A stretch of 64,000 nucleotides of DNA from Lactococcus nasutitermitis (GTDB lineage Bacteria; Bacillota; Bacilli; Lactobacillales; Streptococcaceae), in NCBI RefSeq assembly GCF_018403765.1, contig NZ_BOVQ01000006.1, positions 1 through 64,000 of the forward strand, in the 5' to 3' direction. Below the pieces are notes generated by a model. It made no database searches. It worked only from the letters and a program-made list of their open reading frames with translations, and was not told the DNA's origin. Below are positions 59,786-64,000 of this stretch, one piece after another; positions within the stretch are counted from its first letter, which is position 1, and each line of letters opens with the position of its first letter. A program made the translations under genes and the position numbers.

Positions 59786-60546
59786 CACTCACAAAACGAA
59801 TTATCCCCTGTCTGGACATCAAGGACGGGCAAGTGGTAAAAGGTATCAATTTCGTCGGTTTGCAGGCGGTTGGTGACCCCGTGGAGCTTGCAAAGCGCTA
59901 TGAAGACCAGTCGGCGGATGAGGTTGTCTTTCTTGACATCACGGCAACTTACGAAAATCGCGCGACGATTTATGAGCTGATTTCGCGGTCGGCAAGAGAG
60001 CTCAGTATTCCCTTGACTGTAGGCGGTGGCATTCGCACGCTTGAGGATTTCAGGCACATTTTGCAATCGGGGGCAGATAAAGTCGCGATTAACAGCTCTG
60101 CGATTGCCAATCCACAGCTGATTGCGGATGCGTCAGCCGAGTTCGGTGTGCAGTGTGTCGTTGTGGCGATTGATGCAAAGCAGCAGCCTGACGGACATTG
60201 GACGATTTATGTCAAGGGCGGACGCGAGGACACAGGCATTGATCTGATTGACTGGGTCAAGAAAGCCGAAAGTCTCGGCGCAGGCGAAATCTTGCTCACA
60301 AGCATGGACAAAGACGGCACGAAATCGGGCTATGACATTGCCCAGCTCAATACCGTTTGTGATGCGGTTAATATTCCTGTCGTTGCAAGTGGTGGTTGTG
60401 GCAGTATTTCCGATATTGTCGATGTGTTTGAAAAAACAAATGTTGATGCAGCACTTGTCGCCAGCCTTTTCCATTACGGCGAAGCAACGGTTGATGAAGT
60501 GAAAAATGCCATGCAGGAAAATGGGATTCCGGCACGGCGCTTGTAG
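59782..60546 (+). CDS. hisF: Imidazole glycerol phosphate synthase, cyclase subunit
   Basis: HisF (254 aa) uses ammonia from HisH to close the imidazole ring. [18 protein letters not shown] contains the first catalytic Asp, and [13 protein letters not shown] the second. It is the last his gene in the window; the usual hisI/hisE and phosphatase genes are not found behind it. Confidence 0.95.
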   Translation: MTLTKRIIPCLDIKDGQVVKGINFVGLQAVGDPVELAKRYEDQSADEVVFLDITATYENRATIYELISRSARELSIPLTVGGGIRTLEDFRHILQSGADKVAINSSAIANPQLIADASAEFGVQCVVVAIDAKQQPDGHWTIYVKGGREDTGIDLIDWVKKAESLGAGEILLTSMDKDGTKSGYDIAQLNTVCDAVNIPVVASGGCGSISDIVDVFEKTNVDAALVASLFHYGEATVDEVKNAMQENGIPARRL

Positions 60547-60561
60547 AACTGATGAATATTA

Positions 60562-60590
60562 TTTTTGACAGAACTGTCAAAAAATTTTTC
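60562..60590 (+). terminator. Palindromic terminator of the his operon
   Basis: An exact 22-bp palindrome copy (60562-60583) followed by a T-run, 15 nt after the hisF stop codon. Confidence 0.75.
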
Positions 60591-60655
60591 TGATAGACTA
60601 GGCCTATCAGTTCTATCTTGACAAGTCAAGACAGACACTAATCAGCAAAGGAGCA

Positions 60656-61675
60656 ATGATGGTTGAAAACATGATTACGGTCAATCACTTACAGAAAAAT
60701 TTCAAGAAAACCCTGAAGCAATCAGGCCTGACAGGTTCTGTCAAGTCGCTTTTTCATCCACAGTTTGAGATTTTTGAAGCCGTCAAGGATTTGACTTTTG
60801 AGGTGCCAAAGGGCGAGATTTTAGGCTTTATTGGGCCAAATGGTGCAGGAAAATCAACAACGATTAAGATGCTGACAGGCATTCTCACGCCAACATCGGG
60901 CTTTTGTGAAATTAACGGAAAAATTCCGCAAAAAGATAGGAAAAACTACGTCAAAGATATCGGCGTTGTTTTCGGGCAACGCACGCAGCTCTGGTGGGAT
61001 TTGCCCTTGCAGGAAACTTACGGTGTCTTGAAAGAAATCTACAAAGTTCCTGACACGAGTTTCAACAAGCGAATGGCTTTTCTGAACGAAGTTCTCGACT
61101 TGCAGGATTTCATCAAAGACCCTGTGCGCACCCTCTCCCTCGGTCAGCGGATGCGCGCGGACATTGCAGCGAGTCTCTTGCATTCGCCAAAAGTCCTTTT
61201 TTTGGATGAGCCAACGATTGGGTTGGATGTTGCGGTCAAGGACAATATCCGTCAGGCAATTCAGCAAATCAATGCGGAGGAGCAAACGACGATTATCCTG
61301 ACAACGCACGATTTGAACGACATCGAGCTTCTGTCAGACAGGATTTTCATGATTGACAAAGGCGCTGCGATTTTTGACGGTTCTGTCAAAAATTTGAAAG
61401 AAAAATACGGTAAAACGCACACGCTGACGATTGAGCTGTCAGAAAATGTCCCTGTCAAATTTGAAAATATTTCTGACAAAGCTGTCAAAATCACACAAAA
61501 TGACACAATGGTCTCCGTCAAATTTGACAGCAGCCAAATCACTGCACCAGAGCTGATTTCACAAGCTTTGACGAATGCACCTGTCAAAGATGTGTCCGTC
61601 GCAGGTGCCGACATTGAGGACATCATTCGCCGCTTTTTCAGGAAGGAGGACTTGTCAGATGCCGAAACTTTCTAA
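60656..61675 (+). CDS. ABC transporter ATP-binding protein
   Basis: This 339-aa ATPase has Walker A GPNGAGKST, Q-loop VVFGQRTQLWWDLP, signature LSLGQRMRADIAASLL, Walker B LFLDEPTIGLDV and the H-loop TTHDLNDIELLS. The GQRTQLWWDL motif and the two following permeases match ABC-2 exporters of the DUF990/viologen-exporter type. AAAGGAGCA precedes the ATG. Its end overlaps the first permease by 17 nt. A degenerate palindrome (61371-61392) lies inside and is read as FDGSVK. Confidence 0.88.
   Translation: MMVENMITVNHLQKNFKKTLKQSGLTGSVKSLFHPQFEIFEAVKDLTFEVPKGEILGFIGPNGAGKSTTIKMLTGILTPTSGFCEINGKIPQKDRKNYVKDIGVVFGQRTQLWWDLPLQETYGVLKEIYKVPDTSFNKRMAFLNEVLDLQDFIKDPVRTLSLGQRMRADIAASLLHSPKVLFLDEPTIGLDVAVKDNIRQAIQQINAEEQTTIILTTHDLNDIELLSDRIFMIDKGAAIFDGSVKNLKEKYGKTHTLTIELSENVPVKFENISDKAVKITQNDTMVSVKFDSSQITAPELISQALTNAPVKDVSVAGADIEDIIRRFFRKEDLSDAETF
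61371..61392. repeat. Palindrome copy inside the ABC ATPase gene
   Basis: TTTTGACGGTTCTGTCAAAA, one mismatch; read as Phe-Asp-Gly-Ser-Val-Lys. Confidence 0.6.
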
Positions 61676-62483
61676 TTTACGAGCTTATTTACCTTTTTTT
61701 CACGCAGGATATCGGCAATCGCTCGCCTATCAGGGAAATTTTTTAATTTACAGACTGGCAGATGCGACCTTTGCGCTGGTCGCCTATTTCCTCTGGCGCG
61801 CAGTATTTTCCAGTAGCACCTCACCAAATCTTGGCGGTTTTACCTTACCTGAGATGATTATTTACGTCTTTTTGAGTTTCTATCTGGCGACATTGACAAG
61901 TTCTTGGGCAAGTGGTAATATCGGACAAGAAATCAAAGATGGCTCGATTGCGATGCGACTTTTGAAGCCTGTCAACTACTCACTGACCTATTTTTTCGAG
62001 GAAATAGGCGCAAAACTCATGCAAGTTGCCTTTATGACAGTGATTTTGCTCGGTGGGATTGTGATTTTTCAGCTCACGCATCCGCATGTTCTCGCTTTTC
62101 ATCTCGGGAATTTCCTGCTTTTTGTTATGAGCAGTCTGCTCGCCTATCTCATCAGCTATTATTTTGACCTTTGTTTCGGCTTTACGGCTTTCATTTTTCA
62201 AAATCTCTGGGGCGCAAACAACATGAAAAGCACGATTGTCAATTTTTTCTCAGGAAGTCTGATTCCATTGGCATTTTTCCCGCCACTTGTTGCAAGTATT
62301 TTCTCATTTTTGCCTTTTGCATCACTGATTTATACGCCCATCATGATTTATCTTGGACGTTACAACCCGCAACAGCTCACACTTTCGCTCGTCTTACAGG
62401 TTTTCTGGACTTTATTTTTCTACGTCCTCTCAAAAATCATCTGGCGCGCCGTGATTGGTCATTTGACTGTGCAAGGAGGCTAA
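61659..62483 (+). CDS. ABC-2 permease, first subunit
   Basis: This 274-aa membrane protein has six predicted helices and the ABC2_membrane_4/DUF990-like pattern: N-terminal SLAYQGNFLIYRLADATFALVAYFLW, then GNIGQEIKDGSIAMRLLKPVNY. AAGGAGGA lies 8 nt before the ATG at 61659, inside the end of the ATPase gene. It forms a heteromeric exporter with the next permease. Confidence 0.83.
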   Translation: MPKLSNLRAYLPFFHAGYRQSLAYQGNFLIYRLADATFALVAYFLWRAVFSSSTSPNLGGFTLPEMIIYVFLSFYLATLTSSWASGNIGQEIKDGSIAMRLLKPVNYSLTYFFEEIGAKLMQVAFMTVILLGGIVIFQLTHPHVLAFHLGNFLLFVMSSLLAYLISYYFDLCFGFTAFIFQNLWGANNMKSTIVNFFSGSLIPLAFFPPLVASIFSFLPFASLIYTPIMIYLGRYNPQQLTLSLVLQVFWTLFFYVLSKIIWRAVIGHLTVQGG

Positions 62484-62484
62484 C

Positions 62485-63270
62485 ATGAAACGACTTTTCA
62501 GACTTGAACGTGTCTTTATCAAGCAATATTTCAAACAACTCATGGAGTACAAGGCAGATTTCATCACAGGACTCATCGGATTTTCGCTGACGCAAGGGCT
62601 CTCGCTCCTTTTTATCGGTGTTTTGATGAGCAAAATTCCGTCCCTTCACGGCTGGACACTCTCACAAATTTATTTCATTTACGGTTTTGCCCTCATTCCG
62701 CGCGGTATTGACCACCTGCTGACGGACAATCTCTGGGCTATCGGGCAGCGTCTTGTCTATAAAGGCGATTTTGACAAATACATGACACGTCCCATGAACC
62801 CGCTCCTTCATGTCATGATGGAAGTTTTCCAGCTGGATGCGCTGGGCGAGCTCATTATTGGGGTTGTCTTGCTCATCACGAGCGGGTCAAGCATTGACTG
62901 GACAGCGATGAAGATACTTTTATTCATCGTCAGTATTCCTTTTGCAACCCTCATCTATACCGCCATCAAAATTGCAGCTTCAAGCGTTGCTTTCTGGCTC
63001 AAACAGTCCAATTCCGTGACTTATCTGGTTTATTCGATGAACAATTTCACACAGTATCCGCTCACGATTTTCAACCGCGGTGTGCGCTTCGTTGTCAGCT
63101 TTATCATTCCCTTTGCCTTCACTGCCTACTATCCCGCCCATTATTTCTTGACGGGCAACAATCCTTTGTTCAACATTGGCGGACTGATTATTGTGTCAAT
63201 TATTGCTCTGACTTTAGCCTTACTTTTGTGGCAAAAAGGTCTGTCAGCCTACGAAAGCGCAGGGTCGTAA
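62485..63270 (+). CDS. ABC-2 permease, second subunit
   Basis: This 261-aa protein has six helices and ends with the ABC-2 motif region DFDKYMTRPMNPLLHVMMEVFQLDALGEL. It starts 1 nt after the stop of the first permease and has AAGGAGGC upstream. Together with 60656 and 61659 it makes one exporter; the substrate is unknown. Confidence 0.83.
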   Translation: MKRLFRLERVFIKQYFKQLMEYKADFITGLIGFSLTQGLSLLFIGVLMSKIPSLHGWTLSQIYFIYGFALIPRGIDHLLTDNLWAIGQRLVYKGDFDKYMTRPMNPLLHVMMEVFQLDALGELIIGVVLLITSGSSIDWTAMKILLFIVSIPFATLIYTAIKIAASSVAFWLKQSNSVTYLVYSMNNFTQYPLTIFNRGVRFVVSFIIPFAFTAYYPAHYFLTGNNPLFNIGGLIIVSIIALTLALLLWQKGLSAYESAGS

Positions 63271-63314
63271 AAAGAACACAGACGTGATAAAATAGAAGCA
63301 GAAAGAAGAAAACG

Positions 63315-63944
63315 ATGATAGAAGATTTTGATTACAATCAAATGCTCGCAGGTGAGCTTTATCTGGCAGGAGGAATTTTACCCGAAAACCGCTCAACTGC
63401 AGGAAAAATCATTGCCCAAAAGCTAAATCAGACACCGTTTGAAAATAAAGCAGAAATAGCCACACTCACCCAGCAACTTTTTGGCAAAATCGGGAAAAAC
63501 AGTGTTGTCACACCGCCTGTCTATGTAGATTACGGACGGCACGTAGAAATTGGCGATGATTTCTATGCCAATTTAGATTGTCTTTTCCTTGATGTCAATA
63601 AAATCATTATCGGCAATCATGTCATGCTAGGTCCGCGCGTCGCACTTTACACAGCAGGTCATCCCACAGTTGCCAAAGTCAGAAACACAGAACTTGAGTT
63701 TGGTTTGCCGATTGTCATCAAAGATAATGTCTGGGTTGGCGGAAGCACAACGATTTTACCAGGAGTCACTATTGGCGAAAATGCGGTCATTGGTGCAGCT
63801 TCGGTTGTCACAAAAGACGTCCCAGCAAATACGATTGTCGCAGGAAATCCTGCCAAAATCATCCGTCAAATTGACGAAAAAGAAAAAGTCTATTGGCAGC
63901 AAAAAATGGCTGATTATCACTTAAAAAAATCTCAACAAAACTAA
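63315..63944 (+). CDS. Hexapeptide O-acetyltransferase, maltose/galactoside type
   Basis: This 209-aa enzyme has the N-terminal maltose-acetyltransferase cap (MLAGELYLAGGILPENRSTAGKI) and the left-handed beta-helix with the catalytic His in LYTAGHPTV, followed by VWVGGSTTILPGVTIGENAVIGAASVVTKDVP. It transfers acetyl from acetyl-CoA to a sugar hydroxyl; the acceptor is not known. AGAAGAAAACG precedes the ATG. Confidence 0.88.
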   Translation: MIEDFDYNQMLAGELYLAGGILPENRSTAGKIIAQKLNQTPFENKAEIATLTQQLFGKIGKNSVVTPPVYVDYGRHVEIGDDFYANLDCLFLDVNKIIIGNHVMLGPRVALYTAGHPTVAKVRNTELEFGLPIVIKDNVWVGGSTTILPGVTIGENAVIGAASVVTKDVPANTIVAGNPAKIIRQIDEKEKVYWQQKMADYHLKKSQQN

Positions 63945-63967
63945 ACAAAATAAGAAAGAAGAACATC

Positions 63968-64000
63968 ATGAAACCCGATTTTGAAAAACAAGCGCTCATT
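63968..64000 (+). CDS. Start of a further gene, cut by the window
   Basis: ATG at 63968 follows AAAGAAGAAC; only eleven residues (MKPDFEKQALI) are visible. No family can be named. Confidence 0.5.
   Translation, partial: MKPDFEKQALI

Noticed and set aside
1-64000. CRISPR array
   Set aside because: The repeats found are palindromic and dispersed, not regularly spaced with unique spacers, and no cas gene is present.
1-64000. Prophage, IS element or integrative element
   Set aside because: No transposase, integrase, terminase or structural phage gene is present in any frame provided.

Overview
The window is about 64 kb of a low-GC Gram-positive chromosome that fits Lactococcus in the broad sense (L. 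lactis, L. raffinolactis/Pseudolactococcus and relatives). The best markers are a Usp45-type secreted CHAP protein next to mreC-mreD, an asnH-aslA-racD block for the D-Asp/D-Asn peptidoglycan cross-bridge, and a histidine operon in the order hisC-hisZ-hisG-hisD-hisB-hisH-hisA-hisF behind a T-box leader. No species can be fixed without a search. No rRNA, IS element, prophage or CRISPR array was seen.

Layout. 1-0.6 kb: end of a tRNA array (Val, Tyr, Trp, His, Gln, Leu). 0.7-6.2 kb: a membrane-anchored XRE regulator, a Ca2+-type P-ATPase, a DUF536-like protein, gap. 6.3-15.5 kb: a small membrane protein, recG, an MFS/TetR pair, mnmE, an rsuA-family gene and an ABC exporter. 15.5-22.6 kb: an SDR/TetR pair, another TetR and a 1431-residue acyl-CoA dehydratase activase-like protein. 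22.7-25.3 kb: a frameshifted MutR/Rgg gene, then a VanZ-like protein, a secreted protein and two small membrane proteins. 25.3-35.7 kb: rpiA, NUDIX, mreC-mreD, a nonsense-broken usp45 paralogue, usp45, asnH-aslA-racD and a C39-like protein. 35.7-41.3 kb: CIRCE-dnaJ, yqeG, a DnaA-box cluster, zwf, a 59-aa ORF and an SDR/MerR pair. 41.4-60.6 kb: T-box and a greatly expanded his operon. 60.6-64 kb: an ABC-2 exporter, a hexapeptide acetyltransferase and the start of another gene.

The his region is unusual. About fifteen non-his genes sit between the his genes, including a reverse-strand MFS gene, and at least four are broken by a frameshift or stop. hisI, hisE and a histidinol-phosphatase gene are not found after hisF.

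The most striking unexplained signal is a short palindrome, TTTGACAG-AA-CTGTCAAA, present in more than 20 perfect or near-perfect copies. It lies between genes, at operon ends, at both ends of ~100-bp structured repeats that sit directly behind stop codons, upstream of ribosome-binding sites of inserted his-operon genes, and inside coding regions where several copies are read as Leu-Thr-Glu-Leu-Ser-Lys. Other points are a DnaA-box cluster between yqeG and zwf, several probably leaderless genes (recG, rsuA, merR, nearly yqeG), and frameshifts at short tandem repeats.
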